Source of the DNA: Fuscovulum ytuae
Lineage (GTDB): Bacteria > Pseudomonadota > Alphaproteobacteria > Rhodobacterales > Rhodobacteraceae
Length of the DNA: 64,000 bases
NCBI RefSeq assembly: GCF_029953595.1
Contig: NZ_CP124535.1
Coordinates: 496,001 to 560,000, forward strand
Direction of reading: 5' to 3'
The translations under genes and the position numbers were made by a program. The notes beneath the pieces are model-generated. The model searched no databases. It saw nothing but the letters and a program-made list of their open reading frames with translations, and was not told the origin of the DNA. How positions within the stretch are numbered: position 1 is the first letter of the stretch; each line of letters begins with the position of its first letter. This document shows positions 39,374 to 49,268 of the stretch, one piece after another.

Positions 39374-41428
39374 ATGGATAGGATGCGGTTTAGGTGGAAA
39401 GTGACGTTGGCCCTTCTTATTGCGGGCCTTTTGCCGATGGCTGCGGTTATGAAGATCGAGATCGATCGACTTTCAGCCTTCTCTGAACAGACGGCACGCG
39501 AAGAGATCCAGACGGTCGCGGAATTGCGCGGTGCGGCGGTGGAGCGGTATTTCGCGGGCTTGGTCGATCTTGCGCTTGGTCTGGCAGAACTGCCGCAGAC
39601 CGCGACGGTCCTTAGTGATCTGGACAAGGCGGCGGACGACCTTGGGGCAAGCGGTGCGGTGGTGCCCGATATGGCTGCGCTGACGGCGCGCTATGTCCAT
39701 CAGATGGAAAACACCCCCGGCGCGGGCGCCGAGGATATGGCGCGCTGGATGGCGGGTCTGGACCCGATGGGACAGGCTTTGCAGCATCTTTATATCGGGA
39801 AGAACCGTGCCAAGGTCGGGCACAAGCAGATGCTGGACGATGCGCGCGATGGCAGCCGCTATTCGCAGCTGCATGCGCAATTGCACCCGGTCTATCGCAG
39901 TTTCATGGAACGGCACGGGTTCTATGACATCCTGATCGCGGAACCGCATCAGGGGCGGGTGATCTATTCGGTCTACAAGGAGGTGGATTTCGCCACCTCG
40001 CTGACCACCGGACCTTATTCTGACACGGCCTTGGGGCGGGCGGTGCAAAAGGTGATCAAGTCGGAGGGGGCAGAGCCTTACCTCCTGACCGATTTCGAAC
40101 CCTATGCGCCCTCGTACAACAGCAAGGCCTTTTTCCTTGTGGTTCCCGTCAAGGAAAAGCGCAGTCTGATTGGGGTGATGATCTTCCAGCTTCCCATCGA
40201 TTTCGGGGCGGGTATCCTGACGCCGAGCGAGCATGAACATCAAACGATGGATGCCTTTATCGTGGGGCCGGATCGGATTTTGCGGTCTCAACCCCGCTTT
40301 TCCGAGACGTTTGATCTGAGCGCAGAGGTGCCCGGAGAGATCGTTGCGGCCGCAGCGCGGGGCGAAAGGGCCAGCGTTGCCGCGCCGGATCATCGGGGCG
40401 AAGATGTGATCGCTGCCTATCGCCCACTGGACGTTCCGGGGTTGAGCTGGTCGCTTATTGCAGAGGTGGAGCGGTCCGAAGTCATGCTGGTGGCCATCGC
40501 GGCGAAGGCTTCGGCGCTTCGTACGGCGGGGATCGTGGCGGGGGTTGTGATCCTGTTCGGCTTGATCCTTTCGGCCTGGCTTTTGCGTCCGATCAAGGCA
40601 CTTGGCGCGGAATTGCAGGGGCAAGCGGCGGGGGTGATCGACTCGCTGCGCGAGGCGGCGGTGCAGGCGCGGGGCGCTGCGGAAACCATGGCCTCGACCG
40701 CCGAGGAAACCAGCCGACAGACGCATGAGGTGAAGGCTGGCGCGGATATGACGGCAAGCGATGTGGCCAGCGTCGCCTCGGCGGTAGAGCAGTTGTCGTC
40801 GTCGATCGGCGAGGTGGTGGGCGGCATCCGTCAGACCACCGATCTGGCAGGCAGCGCCGCGATGCAGGCCGAGGATGCGGCGCGGCTTTTGGCAGAGTTG
40901 GAGCAAGTGGCGGGCCGGATCACCGGTATCGTCACGCTGATCAACGATGTGGCGAACCGCACGAACCTTCTGGCGCTGAATGCGGCGGTGGAGGCAAGCC
41001 ATGCCGGGGCGGCGGGGCGCGGCTTTGCCGTGGTTGCGTCGGAAATCCGCAAACTTGCCGCGCAGACGACGGAATCGACCGAACAGATTTCGGGAGAGGT
41101 GAAGTCCGTCCTGTCGGCGGTGCGCCGCAATGCCGACGCGATCCGCAGCATCACCGTGTCGATCGGGCAGGTGAACGATCAGGCGCGGGGCATCTCGGCC
41201 TCGGCCAGCCAGCAGGGCGTTGTGACGCAAGAGATTGCAGAACGCATGGCCCAGACGGCGGGGCGTGTGGCGCAATCGAACGACAACCTGTCCGAGGTCC
41301 AATCGGCATCTGAAAATGCCAATCGCGCGGCGGGGGATGTGCTGGGCGGGGTGCTGTCGGTGGAACGCGCGGCCGAAGCGATGGATGCGGCCTTGGGAGG
41401 GTTCCTGTTGCGGGTCAAGACGATCTGA
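39374..41428 (+). CDS. Methyl-accepting chemotaxis protein
   Basis: The 684-residue receptor has a first membrane helix ([17 protein letters not shown]), a large periplasmic sensor domain of about 400 residues including a Cache-like part ([45 protein letters not shown]), a second helix ([20 protein letters not shown]) and a signalling domain with hairpin tip [18 protein letters not shown] and [15 protein letters not shown]. No clear HAMP domain or NWETF tail is seen. The ligand is unknown. Two starts (39374, 39383) are possible. Confidence 0.88.
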   Translation: MDRMRFRWKVTLALLIAGLLPMAAVMKIEIDRLSAFSEQTAREEIQTVAELRGAAVERYFAGLVDLALGLAELPQTATVLSDLDKAADDLGASGAVVPDMAALTARYVHQMENTPGAGAEDMARWMAGLDPMGQALQHLYIGKNRAKVGHKQMLDDARDGSRYSQLHAQLHPVYRSFMERHGFYDILIAEPHQGRVIYSVYKEVDFATSLTTGPYSDTALGRAVQKVIKSEGAEPYLLTDFEPYAPSYNSKAFFLVVPVKEKRSLIGVMIFQLPIDFGAGILTPSEHEHQTMDAFIVGPDRILRSQPRFSETFDLSAEVPGEIVAAAARGERASVAAPDHRGEDVIAAYRPLDVPGLSWSLIAEVERSEVMLVAIAAKASALRTAGIVAGVVILFGLILSAWLLRPIKALGAELQGQAAGVIDSLREAAVQARGAAETMASTAEETSRQTHEVKAGADMTASDVASVASAVEQLSSSIGEVVGGIRQTTDLAGSAAMQAEDAARLLAELEQVAGRITGIVTLINDVANRTNLLALNAAVEASHAGAAGRGFAVVASEIRKLAAQTTESTEQISGEVKSVLSAVRRNADAIRSITVSIGQVNDQARGISASASQQGVVTQEIAERMAQTAGRVAQSNDNLSEVQSASENANRAAGDVLGGVLSVERAAEAMDAALGGFLLRVKTI

Positions 41429-41451
41429 CCCGCCTATGGTTTGATGAGTGC

Positions 41452-41478
41452 GGGGCGGCCCTTGGGCCGCCCCTTTTT
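41452..41478. terminator. Terminator after the chemotaxis receptor
   Basis: A 10-bp stem GGGGCGGCCC/GGGCCGCCCC with a 2-nt loop is followed by TTTTT. It lies 23 bp after the receptor stop and may also serve the convergent livM. Confidence 0.9.
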
Positions 41479-41494
41479 CATTTCCGCTATGGGA

Positions 41495-42793
41495 TCACTT
41501 CTCGGGGATCAGGCCGCGCGGGCTGAACCGCAGCACCAAAAGCAGGATCACCCCCATCGTCAGAAGGCGCATGTGCTGCGCGCTGTCGATCAGATGCGCC
41601 TTTAGCGGCCCCTCGGACAGGCCCGCCACGATACCGCCCATCACAAGCGGGCCAAGGCTTTCCACGATCAACCAAAGCCAGCCGATCAGAAGCCCGCCCA
41701 GAACCGCGCCCCAGTTGTTGCCCGACCCGCCCACAATCACCATCACCCAAACAAGGAAGGTAAAGCGCAGGGGGTTGTATTCGCCGGGGGTCAACTGCCC
41801 GTTCATCGAGGTATACATCGCCCCGGCGATCCCAACGACGGCAGAGCCAAGGATGAAGACCTGCAGGTGACGCTTGGTCACGTCTTTGCCCATGGCTGCG
41901 GCAGACACTTCATTGTCGCGGATGGCGCGCATCATGCGGCCCCACGGGCTGTTCAGTGCGCGTTCCGACAGCCAGATCACTGCCAGCAGCACAAGCACGA
42001 AGAGCCCGGCATAAAGCAGCTTGACCACGATGGAGGAGGCGGTGGTCGCCTCGAACCCCCAGCGGATCGCCCAATCGGTGAAGGCGGGGGTTTGTTGAAG
42101 GTTGATCTCATAGGGCACGGGCCAGGGGCGGGGCAGATCGATGATGTTCTTTACGCCACGAGCAAGCCAGTCTTCGTTCTTCATCACCGCAATGATGATT
42201 TCGGCGATGCCAAGGGTGGCGATGGCCAGATAGTCCGACCGCAGGCCCAGTGCGACCTTGCCGATGACCCATGCGGCTGCAGCGGCCAGAAGACCGCCCA
42301 CCGGCCATGACAGGGTGGGGTTCAGCCCCAAGCCGCCGATATTGCCGGCGGTGGCGGGGTTGAACGCCTCAACCGCTGTAACCGCGGGGTCGAAGACCGA
42401 ACGGTAGAGGATGAAGCCCAGCACGCAGATGGCCAGCGTGACCAGCATCCGCATCCGCCCCTTGGGCAGGCGGTTCCATGCAAAGATCGCCGCCGCGATG
42501 GAGGCCGCGCCAAGGAACAGGCCCAGAAGGATGCCCGGACCGCCCGCGCCCCAGCCTTCGGCCACGGGGCGGGCCGAGACGAGGACAACCGCCAAACCGC
42601 CCAGCGCCGTAAAGCCCATGATCCCGGTGTTGAAGAGACCGGCATAGCCCCATTGGATATTCACCCCCAAGGCCATGATCGCCGAGATCAGCGACAGGTT
42701 CAGGATCGACAGGGCAAGGTTCCAGCTTTGCAGCATGCCCGTCAGGACGAAAAGCAGGCCGACGCCCGCGAAAAGCGCAAGGTTCCGGCTCAT
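41495..42793 (-). CDS. livM: Branched-chain amino acid ABC transporter permease LivM
   Basis: The 432-residue integral membrane protein is the LivM-type permease. It has about ten hydrophobic helices, the YAGLFNTGIMGFTALGG segment, GLRSDYLAIATLGIAEII and the transmembrane coupling loop RALNSPWGRMMRAIRDNEVSAAAMGKDV that contacts the ATPases. It is longer than E. coli LivM by an insert around FNPATAGNIGGLGLNPTLSW. It is the last gene of livJGFHM and overlaps livH by 4 bp. Confidence 0.93.
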   Translation of the reverse strand: MSRNLALFAGVGLLFVLTGMLQSWNLALSILNLSLISAIMALGVNIQWGYAGLFNTGIMGFTALGGLAVVLVSARPVAEGWGAGGPGILLGLFLGAASIAAAIFAWNRLPKGRMRMLVTLAICVLGFILYRSVFDPAVTAVEAFNPATAGNIGGLGLNPTLSWPVGGLLAAAAAWVIGKVALGLRSDYLAIATLGIAEIIIAVMKNEDWLARGVKNIIDLPRPWPVPYEINLQQTPAFTDWAIRWGFEATTASSIVVKLLYAGLFVLVLLAVIWLSERALNSPWGRMMRAIRDNEVSAAAMGKDVTKRHLQVFILGSAVVGIAGAMYTSMNGQLTPGEYNPLRFTFLVWVMVIVGGSGNNWGAVLGGLLIGWLWLIVESLGPLVMGGIVAGLSEGPLKAHLIDSAQHMRLLTMGVILLLVLRFSPRGLIPEK

Positions 42794-43800
42794 ACCGATT
42801 TCCCCTTGAACAGGCCCGTGGGCATGAAGATCAGCACAATGATCAGGATCGCGAAGCTGACGGCGAATTTGTAATCCGTCCCCATCAGTTGCAGCAGACC
42901 GTCAGGCGCCATGCTTTCAGGCACAACATAGGTTACGACCTTTTTCCAAGCATAGGTCACCATCACCTCGGAAAAGGCGATGACAAAGCCGCCCGCGATG
43001 GCCCCCAGTGGCGAGCCAAGGCCCCCCACGATGGCCGCCGCGAAGATGGGCAGGAGAAGCTGGAAATAGACGAAGGGCTTGAAGCTCTTGTCCAGCCCGT
43101 AGAGAACCCCCGCCACGGTGGCGAGTGCCGCGGCGATGATCCATGTCACCTGCACCACCCGGTCGGGGTTGATGCCCGAGAGCAGTGCCAGATCCTCGTT
43201 ATCCGAAAAGGCGCGCATGGATTTGCCCGTGCGCGTCCTGTTCAGGAACCAAAAGAGCGCGGCCATGACGGCAAAAGCGGTGACGACGGTCACGGCCTGT
43301 GTGGTCTTGATGGCCAGACCTTCGGCCAGCCCCGTCATTTCCTTGAAATCGCCCGCCGAGATGAGGAAGCGCGTGCCATCGGCGAAGTTCTGGTCATCGA
43401 CGCCGATGATCAGACGCACGACGCCGTTCATCACGAACATCACGCCAAGCGACACCATGACAAGGATCACCGGCGCGGCCTTTTGCTTGCGGTAGAAGCG
43501 GTAGATGGCGCGGTCGGTGCCAAGGGCGAAGGCGGCGGTCACCGCGATGCCGATTGGCAGGGCCAGCAGGGCGGTCGGTAAGGGGCCGAAGCTGACACCG
43601 ATGGATTGCAGCCACCAAGTGACGAGGATCGTGACCATCGTGCCGAAGGCCATGGTGTCGCCATGCGCGAAATTGGAAAAGCGCAGGATGCCGTAGATCA
43701 GCGTCACCCCCAGTGCGCCCAGCGCAAGCTGCGCGCCATAGGCAAGGGCAGGGACAAAGACGAAGTTGAGAAAGGCCACAAGGGCGTTGAGGATATCCAT
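42790..43800 (-). CDS. livH: Branched-chain amino acid ABC transporter permease LivH
   Basis: The 336-residue LivH-type permease has the hydrophobic pattern and conserved blocks LGVTLIYGILRFSNFAHGDTMAFG, TRTGKSMRAFSDNEDLALLSGINPDRV (coupling loop) and GGLGSPLGAIAGGFVIAF. It forms a heterodimer with LivM in the cytoplasmic membrane. It starts three bases after the livF stop and is coupled to livM. Confidence 0.94.
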   Translation of the reverse strand: MDILNALVAFLNFVFVPALAYGAQLALGALGVTLIYGILRFSNFAHGDTMAFGTMVTILVTWWLQSIGVSFGPLPTALLALPIGIAVTAAFALGTDRAIYRFYRKQKAAPVILVMVSLGVMFVMNGVVRLIIGVDDQNFADGTRFLISAGDFKEMTGLAEGLAIKTTQAVTVVTAFAVMAALFWFLNRTRTGKSMRAFSDNEDLALLSGINPDRVVQVTWIIAAALATVAGVLYGLDKSFKPFVYFQLLLPIFAAAIVGGLGSPLGAIAGGFVIAFSEVMVTYAWKKVVTYVVPESMAPDGLLQLMGTDYKFAVSFAILIIVLIFMPTGLFKGKSV

Positions 43801-43803
43801 GAC

Positions 43804-44514
43804 CTAGCCCCCGAGGAAGGAACGACGGACCTCCGGATCGGCAAGCAGCGCCTTTCCGGTGTCGGTGTAGCGGTTCGCGCCCTGCACGAGGACATAGCCC
43901 TTATCGGCAATCGCAAGCGCCTGCCGGGCATTCTGTTCCACCATCAGGATGGAAATGCCGGTGCGCGCCACTTCGATGATGCGGTCGAAAAGTTCGTCCA
44001 TCACGATGGGGCTGACGCCTGCGGTGGGTTCGTCGAGCATCAGGACCTTGGGCTGGGTCATCAGCGCGCGGCCCACGGCGACCTGCTGGCGCTGGCCGCC
44101 CGACAATTCCCCGGCAGGCTGAAGCCGTTTCTGTTTAAGGATCGGGAACAGGTCATAGACCTGCGCCATCGTATCCTTGAAATCGTCACGGCGGATGAAG
44201 GCCCCCATTTCAAGGTTTTCCTCCACCGTCATGGAGGTAAAGATGTTGTGGGTCTGCGGCACGAAGCCCATCCCCTTGGCCACGCGGGCCTGCGGGCTGA
44301 GGGCGGTGATGTCTTCGCCATCCAGCTTTACATGGCCTGCGCGCAGTTTGAGCATGCCGAAGACGGCCTTCATGGCGGTGGATTTGCCCGCGCCATTGGG
44401 GCCGACGATCACGGCGATCTGGCCTTTTTCGACGGCAATGGTGCAGGCGTGCAGGATATCCGCGCCGCCATAGCCGCCGGTCATCGCCTCGCCGATCAGA
44501 TAGGGGTCAGCCAT
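43804..44514 (-). CDS. livF: Branched-chain amino acid ABC transporter ATP-binding protein LivF
   Basis: The 236-residue ABC ATPase has Walker A VGPNGAGKSTAMKAVFG, signature LSGGQRQQVAVGRALM and Walker B VLMLDEPTAGVSP, with the switch histidine region ILMVEQNARQAL. The VEQNA block is typical of LivF. Its start overlaps the livG stop by 8 bp. Confidence 0.95.
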   Translation of the reverse strand: MADPYLIGEAMTGGYGGADILHACTIAVEKGQIAVIVGPNGAGKSTAMKAVFGMLKLRAGHVKLDGEDITALSPQARVAKGMGFVPQTHNIFTSMTVEENLEMGAFIRRDDFKDTMAQVYDLFPILKQKRLQPAGELSGGQRQQVAVGRALMTQPKVLMLDEPTAGVSPIVMDELFDRIIEVARTGISILMVEQNARQALAIADKGYVLVQGANRYTDTGKALLADPEVRRSFLGG

Positions 44515-45298
44515 GGGCGGCTTCCTCCTTCATCTTGTTCTTCAGGCCGGTGCCGAGATAGGCCTCGATCACCCGTTCGTCATTCTTCACCTGATCCACC
44601 GTGCCTTGGGCCAGCACCTTGCCCTCGGCCATGCAGATGACCGGGTTGCAGAGGCGACCGATGAAATCCATGTCGTGCTCGATCACGCAGAAGGTGTAGC
44701 CGCGTTCCTTGTTCAGCCGGACGATGGCATCGCCGATCGTGTTCAGAAGCGTGCGGTTCACGCCTGCGCCGACCTCGTCCAGAAAGACGATCTTGGCGTC
44801 GACCATCATGGTGCGGCCCAGCTCCAGAAGCTTTTTCTGGCCGCCCGAGATTTGGCTGGCCTTCTGGTCGGCCAGATGGCTGATCGTGAGAAAATCCAGC
44901 ACCTCAAGCGCCTTTTGCCGGATCGCGGCCTCTTCTTCGGCCACGGCGCCGCGATTGAACCATGCGTTCCACAGCGTTTCGCCCTTTTGCCGGGCGGGCA
45001 CCATCATCAGGTTTTCCAGACAGGTCATGGACCCGAATTCATGGGCAATCTGAAAGGTGCGCAAAAGGCCCTTGTGAAACAGCTCGTGCGGCGGCAGGCC
45101 GGTGATGTCTTCGCCATCCATCAGCACCCGGCCCGAGGTGGGCGGCAGGCGACCGGCGATCACGTTGAACAACGTGGTCTTGCCCGCGCCATTCGGGCCA
45201 ATCAGCCCGGTGATGGACCCGGTCTTGATCTCCAGCGAGGCACCATCGACGGCATGGAAGCCGCCGAAATGCCTGTGCAGGTTCTCGACAACGATCAT
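44507..45298 (-). CDS. livG: Branched-chain amino acid ABC transporter ATP-binding protein LivG
   Basis: The 263-residue ABC ATPase has Walker A IGPNGAGKTTLFNVIAG, signature ISGGQKKLLELGRTMM and Walker B IVFLDEVGAGVN, and IEHDMDFIGRLCNPVICMAEGKVLAQG, which is typical of LivG. It shows D-E-V-G-A in place of the usual D-E-P-x-A after Walker B. It leads the permease/ATPase part of the operon. Confidence 0.95.
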   Translation of the reverse strand: MIVVENLHRHFGGFHAVDGASLEIKTGSITGLIGPNGAGKTTLFNVIAGRLPPTSGRVLMDGEDITGLPPHELFHKGLLRTFQIAHEFGSMTCLENLMMVPARQKGETLWNAWFNRGAVAEEEAAIRQKALEVLDFLTISHLADQKASQISGGQKKLLELGRTMMVDAKIVFLDEVGAGVNRTLLNTIGDAIVRLNKERGYTFCVIEHDMDFIGRLCNPVICMAEGKVLAQGTVDQVKNDERVIEAYLGTGLKNKMKEEAAHG

Positions 45299-45374
45299 GT
45301 GGTGTTCCCCTGTGCCCCGTCATGGCCGCACGCCGTTTGTCCGACGCCGCTGCGGGGCTTTTGTCTATGGCAAC

Positions 45375-45396
45375 GGCCCGGGACGATGCCCGGGCC
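45375..45396. promoter_or_regulatory. Hairpin between livJ and livG
   Basis: GGCCCGGG and CCCGGGCC form a perfect 8-bp stem with loop ACGATG, 35 bp after the livJ stop. No T-run follows in the direction of transcription. Hairpins at this point in binding-protein-dependent operons usually stabilise the upstream mRNA or cause partial termination so that more binding protein is made. Confidence 0.65.
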
Positions 45397-45430
45397 GCGC
45401 CTGATGCCTTAGCTCATGCCAAGCGGCAGA

Positions 45431-46612
45431 TCAACGGAAGCCGACCGTTTCGATCTTGCCGTCCTTGATCTCGTACTGGCGGTAGTTCCCGGCGGATTCG
45501 CCCGGCCCGATCAGTTCCACCGCGGTCGCGCCGACATAGTCGATGTCGGTGCCAGCGGCGATCAGTTCCAGCGCCTTGCCCAATTCGCCCGGCTGGATCG
45601 GTTCGCCCGGCGCGTTGGCCAGATCCAGAACCTTGCCGGCCCAATCCTTGGAATTGGTGGAACCCGAGGCAGCCATCGCCATCATGATCAGGGCGGCGGC
45701 GTCATAGGATTCCGGCGAGAAGGCCGAGGTCCCGTCAAAGCCCGCAGCAGCGGCCATTTCCTGGAACTTGGCAGCGCCTTCCGAGTCGGTGCCGGGGACG
45801 GCGCCGAAAGAGCCGTTCAGCGGTTCGCCGATGGCTTCGATCAGGCTTTCGCCATACATCCCGTCGACAAGGTAGAAGGTCGAGAAGGCACCCGAATCGA
45901 GCGAGGCCTGGATCACGCCCTTGCCGCCCTGATCGACATAGCCCGCCACGACCAGCATTTCGCCACCAGCAGCAGCCAGCGAGGCGACTTCGGCCGAATA
46001 GTCGGCCTTGCCGTCTTCATGCGGGGTGGAGATGGTCACAGCGCCGCCCTTGGCACCGAAGGCGGCCGCGAAGCTGTCGGCCAGACCCTTGCCGTAGTCG
46101 TTGTTGGTGTAGGTCAGCGCGACGGACTTGATGCCCTTTTCGGTCAGGATGTCGGCCATGATTTCACCCTGACGCGCGTCCGAGGGCGCGGTGCGGAAGA
46201 ACAGGCCATCATCTTCGGCGGTCGAGAGCGCAGGCGAGGTGGCCGAGGGCGAGATCATGCCGATCCCGTTCGGACGCGCCACGTTCTGGAGAACCGCACC
46301 GGTCACGCCAGAGCAGTCGGCGCCCATGATGGCGGTCACGCCATCGGCGGTCACAAGGCGTTCGGCGGCAGCGGTCGCCGCAGCGGCATCGACGCAGGTC
46401 GAGTCGCCGCGCACACCGGCAACGGTGCCGAGCGCGAATTTGCCCGAGTCATTCACTTCCTTGATCGCAAGCTCAGCGCCCGAGCCCATGGCCGGGGTGA
46501 TGGATTCCAGCGGGCCGGTGAAGCCGAGCAGAATCCCGATCTTGACGTCCTCGGCCATGGCGGCACCGGCGAAAAGCGCGGTGGCGGTCGAGGCGAGCAG
46601 CAGTTTCTTCAT
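45431..46612 (-). CDS. livJ: Branched-chain amino acid ABC transporter substrate-binding protein LivJ
   Basis: The 393-residue periplasmic protein has a signal peptide (KKLLLASTATALFAGAAMA), then the type I periplasmic binding fold (VKIGILLGFTGPLESITPAMG, AIMGADCSGVTGAVLQ). Cys pairs such as STCVDAAAATAAAERLV and GADCSG are consistent with the Rhodobacter LivJ-like group. AGGGAG precedes the ATG. The ligand range (Leu/Ile/Val or other amides) cannot be fixed from sequence. Confidence 0.92.
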   Translation of the reverse strand: MKKLLLASTATALFAGAAMAEDVKIGILLGFTGPLESITPAMGSGAELAIKEVNDSGKFALGTVAGVRGDSTCVDAAAATAAAERLVTADGVTAIMGADCSGVTGAVLQNVARPNGIGMISPSATSPALSTAEDDGLFFRTAPSDARQGEIMADILTEKGIKSVALTYTNNDYGKGLADSFAAAFGAKGGAVTISTPHEDGKADYSAEVASLAAAGGEMLVVAGYVDQGGKGVIQASLDSGAFSTFYLVDGMYGESLIEAIGEPLNGSFGAVPGTDSEGAAKFQEMAAAAGFDGTSAFSPESYDAAALIMMAMAASGSTNSKDWAGKVLDLANAPGEPIQPGELGKALELIAAGTDIDYVGATAVELIGPGESAGNYRQYEIKDGKIETVGFR

Positions 46613-46800
46613 TGGGTAACTCCCTGGTTGGATCTGTGTCCTGACGCGAACCTAATGTGCTTGTGATCAAAAGAAAAGAACCCCTCGCAGTGGGATTTTG
46701 CACGCAAACCCCGGCCTTTCGCGGATCAGAAGGGCGTGAAGCGGGTTGATTCAACCGCTGGTGAGGCCACCTCTGGCCTAAATTCGCATGGAGGTATTGG

Positions 46801-47904
46801 ATGTCGCGCCGCTTTTCCCGCCCGCTTTGCCTGACGGCCTTGGCACTGCTTTTGCCAGGTGTGACGGTCGCGCAAGATTTGTACAGTTCCGCCGGGCCGT
46901 TGCGGATAGAGGCAATGGTGACGGGCTTGGAAGAGCCTTGGGCGATTGCCTTCCTGCCGGATGGCGCGGTGCTGGTGACGGAACGCGACGGGCGTTTGTT
47001 GCGCATGGCGGATGGTGCGGTGGGAGAGGTTGCCGGGCTGCCCGAGGTCTATGCGAACGGGCAGGGGGGGCTTCTTGACGTGATGATCCCGCGCGACTTT
47101 GCCAGCAGCCGCGAGGTTTGGCTCAGCTATGCGATGCCCTTGGATGGGGGCGCGGCTACGGCTGTGGGCAAGGGCGTCTTGTCGGCAGATGGCACGCGGC
47201 TAGAGGGGTTTGCCGCGCTTTATCATGGCGATGCCGTGCGGGGCGGGCGTCATTTCGGATCGCGTTTGGTCGAAGCGCAAGATGGCACGGTCTTTCTGAC
47301 GACAGGCGATCGCGGCACCGGGCCGGGGGGCCTGCAATCGCAAGACCCCGCGCGGGTGGAGGGCAAGGTGATCCACCTCAACCGTGATGGCAGCCCAGCG
47401 ACCAGCCTGTCGGGGCATCGGCCGGGGGTCTTTTCGCTGGGCCATCGCAACGCGCAGGGCGCGACCTTGGGGCCGGATGGGGCGCTTTGGCTGGTGGAAC
47501 ATGGCGCGCAAGGGGGCGATGAGGTGAACCGGGTGGAGGCCGGGCGCAACTATGGCTGGCCCGTCATCACCTATGGCGCGAATTACGGCGGGGGCCGGAT
47601 CGGCGAGGGGACCGAAAAGCCGGGGATGGAGCAGCCCTTGCATTACTGGGACCCCTCCATCGCGCCATCGGGGATGATCTTCTATCAGGGTGACCTGTTT
47701 CCTGCTTGGAAGGGCGATATCCTGACGGGATCGCTGAATTCCGGCTTCATCAGCCGGTTGGACCCAGAGGCAGGCTTTGTCGAGGAGCGCATCGAAGGCG
47801 ATCAGACAGGGCGCGTGCGCGATATTGTCGAGGCACCGGATGGGTCGATCTGGTTCTTGTCGGTGATCGACGGCGCGGCCTATCGGATCACGCCGGGGGG
47901 CTGA
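46801..47904 (+). CDS. PQQ-dependent sugar dehydrogenase-like protein (soluble aldose dehydrogenase type)
   Basis: The 367-residue exported protein (signal LCLTALALLLPGVTVAQ) folds as a six-bladed GDH/YliI-type propeller. Seen are LEEPWAIAFLPDGAVLVTERDGRL, the catalytic-region GGRHFGSRLVEAQDGTVFLTTGDRG, HRNAQGATLGPDGALWLVEHGAQGGDEVN and NYGWPVITYG. Members oxidise aldoses in the periplasm with PQQ. AUG with TGGAGGTATTGG upstream. Other PQQ genes are not in the window. Confidence 0.87.
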   Translation: MSRRFSRPLCLTALALLLPGVTVAQDLYSSAGPLRIEAMVTGLEEPWAIAFLPDGAVLVTERDGRLLRMADGAVGEVAGLPEVYANGQGGLLDVMIPRDFASSREVWLSYAMPLDGGAATAVGKGVLSADGTRLEGFAALYHGDAVRGGRHFGSRLVEAQDGTVFLTTGDRGTGPGGLQSQDPARVEGKVIHLNRDGSPATSLSGHRPGVFSLGHRNAQGATLGPDGALWLVEHGAQGGDEVNRVEAGRNYGWPVITYGANYGGGRIGEGTEKPGMEQPLHYWDPSIAPSGMIFYQGDLFPAWKGDILTGSLNSGFISRLDPEAGFVEERIEGDQTGRVRDIVEAPDGSIWFLSVIDGAAYRITPGG

Positions 47905-49233
47905 TTACTCGGTCAAGGCCTGCGCCGCCGCAAGACCCGACAGCCATGCACCATGGACGGTCGAGGGATGGTCGGGCGACGCCGCTTCGCCTGCAAAGGC
48001 CAGCCGCCCGTCCCAATCCAGCCCCGCCAAGGCGCGACGTGTGTCGGCACCTGTGCCGACGGAGTGGTAGGAGTAGGACCCATAGGCCAGGGGATCGGCC
48101 CGCCAGCGGGTGACCTGCGCCGCGATGGGGGCGGGGAAGGCGCTGCCGAACATCCCCCGCAGCGCATCCTGCGCCGAGGCGAGGGTGGTGGAGTCGTCCC
48201 ATGCCTCGACCTCATCCGCCCTTGGGCCTGCGTTGAAGGCCAGAAGGAGCGGCGCGGGTTTGGCCGCAGACGGGTTCACCCATTCGGGCCAAAGATCGGC
48301 AGGCGGGCCGAGGTTCAATATCCAATCCGCTGCAGGGACCGGGGGTGGGGCGTCGAAGCGCAGCCAGCACTTGTTCAAAAGCCCCATGCCGAGGCTGTCG
48401 ATGGCCGCTTGCCGTTCCGGCGCAAGGGGCGGGTCGAAGGTCACATCCCCCGATTGCAGAACGCCAAGGGGCAGGGTGCAGACAAGGGCATCCGCTGTGG
48501 CCTCTGACCCGTCGGCAAAGGTCAGGCGGATACCGTCGCGCGTGGCGGTTACCGCCCGGACCTTTGTGCCAAGCCGGATATCAAGTCCTTGTGCGGCGTG
48601 GCTCGCCACTTGGTCATAGCCGTGCGGGAAAAGGGCATCGCCGCCGCCAAAAGCCTCGGCTTCATCAAAGAACCATGCCGACAGATCGCCCCAATCGGCC
48701 CCGTATTCGTGTTCCACCATGCGGTGAACCGCGGCGCGAAAGGCATTCCGGTCTGGCAACGACATCTTGGTCCAACGCGGCAAGGCCTCGACCGCCGCGC
48801 GGAGGGACATGTCTGCATCAGCCTTCCCTGCGCGTTTCTGCGCGGCCTCTAGCATGTCCCACGGTTCGGCGGGATAGGGCCTTTCACGGCCCGCGCCAAA
48901 GGCTGCGGCGCTTTCGTAATCGGTCGGGTGAAGGGGGGCGCCTGCCTCGGCCGCCAAGGCGGTGATCGGGTTCTGTTTCAGGCCATGTATCCAGCTGGCC
49001 CCCAGATCGACGGGAAGGCCGGGCCATGATCTTTTGGTCCAAACACGCCCGCCGATGCGATCGCGCGCCTCGTAGATCGTGACATCTGCCCCGGCGTCAC
49101 GCAGCGCCCGCGCGGCGGCAAGGCCCGCCATGCCCGCGCCGATGACCGCGATGCGCCCGCCGCCCGCCGCCTTTGCCATTTTGCCGAAGGGCAGCATTGC
49201 CAGAAGACCCATCACACTGCGCCGCCCGATCAT
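47905..49233 (-). CDS. Flavin-containing amine oxidase family protein, possibly Tat-exported
   Basis: The 442-residue protein has an N-terminal MIGRRSVMGLLAMLPFGKMAKA that resembles a twin-arginine signal, then FAD motif RIAVIGAGMAGLAAARALRDAG, ARDRIGGRVWT and PVDLGASWIHG, and a C-terminal GRLAFAGEAASPDHPSTVHGAWLSG. This is the MAO/polyamine-oxidase fold. The substrate is not predictable. It is convergent with the sugar dehydrogenase gene with almost no space between. Confidence 0.85.
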   Translation of the reverse strand: MIGRRSVMGLLAMLPFGKMAKAAGGGRIAVIGAGMAGLAAARALRDAGADVTIYEARDRIGGRVWTKRSWPGLPVDLGASWIHGLKQNPITALAAEAGAPLHPTDYESAAAFGAGRERPYPAEPWDMLEAAQKRAGKADADMSLRAAVEALPRWTKMSLPDRNAFRAAVHRMVEHEYGADWGDLSAWFFDEAEAFGGGDALFPHGYDQVASHAAQGLDIRLGTKVRAVTATRDGIRLTFADGSEATADALVCTLPLGVLQSGDVTFDPPLAPERQAAIDSLGMGLLNKCWLRFDAPPPVPAADWILNLGPPADLWPEWVNPSAAKPAPLLLAFNAGPRADEVEAWDDSTTLASAQDALRGMFGSAFPAPIAAQVTRWRADPLAYGSYSYHSVGTGADTRRALAGLDWDGRLAFAGEAASPDHPSTVHGAWLSGLAAAQALTE

Positions 49234-49268
49234 GGCCCGCGCCTCCCTTACCTAAACGACACTCGTTA

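Noticed and set aside
39473..41302. A 609-codon frame antisense to the chemotaxis receptor
   Set aside because: The receptor has clear signalling-domain motifs; the antisense translation is His/Arg-rich and featureless.
46744..46756. Operator GGTTGATTCAACC between livJ and the sugar dehydrogenase gene
   Set aside because: It is a neat 13-bp palindrome, but a single copy without known regulator or second instance is too weak to call.
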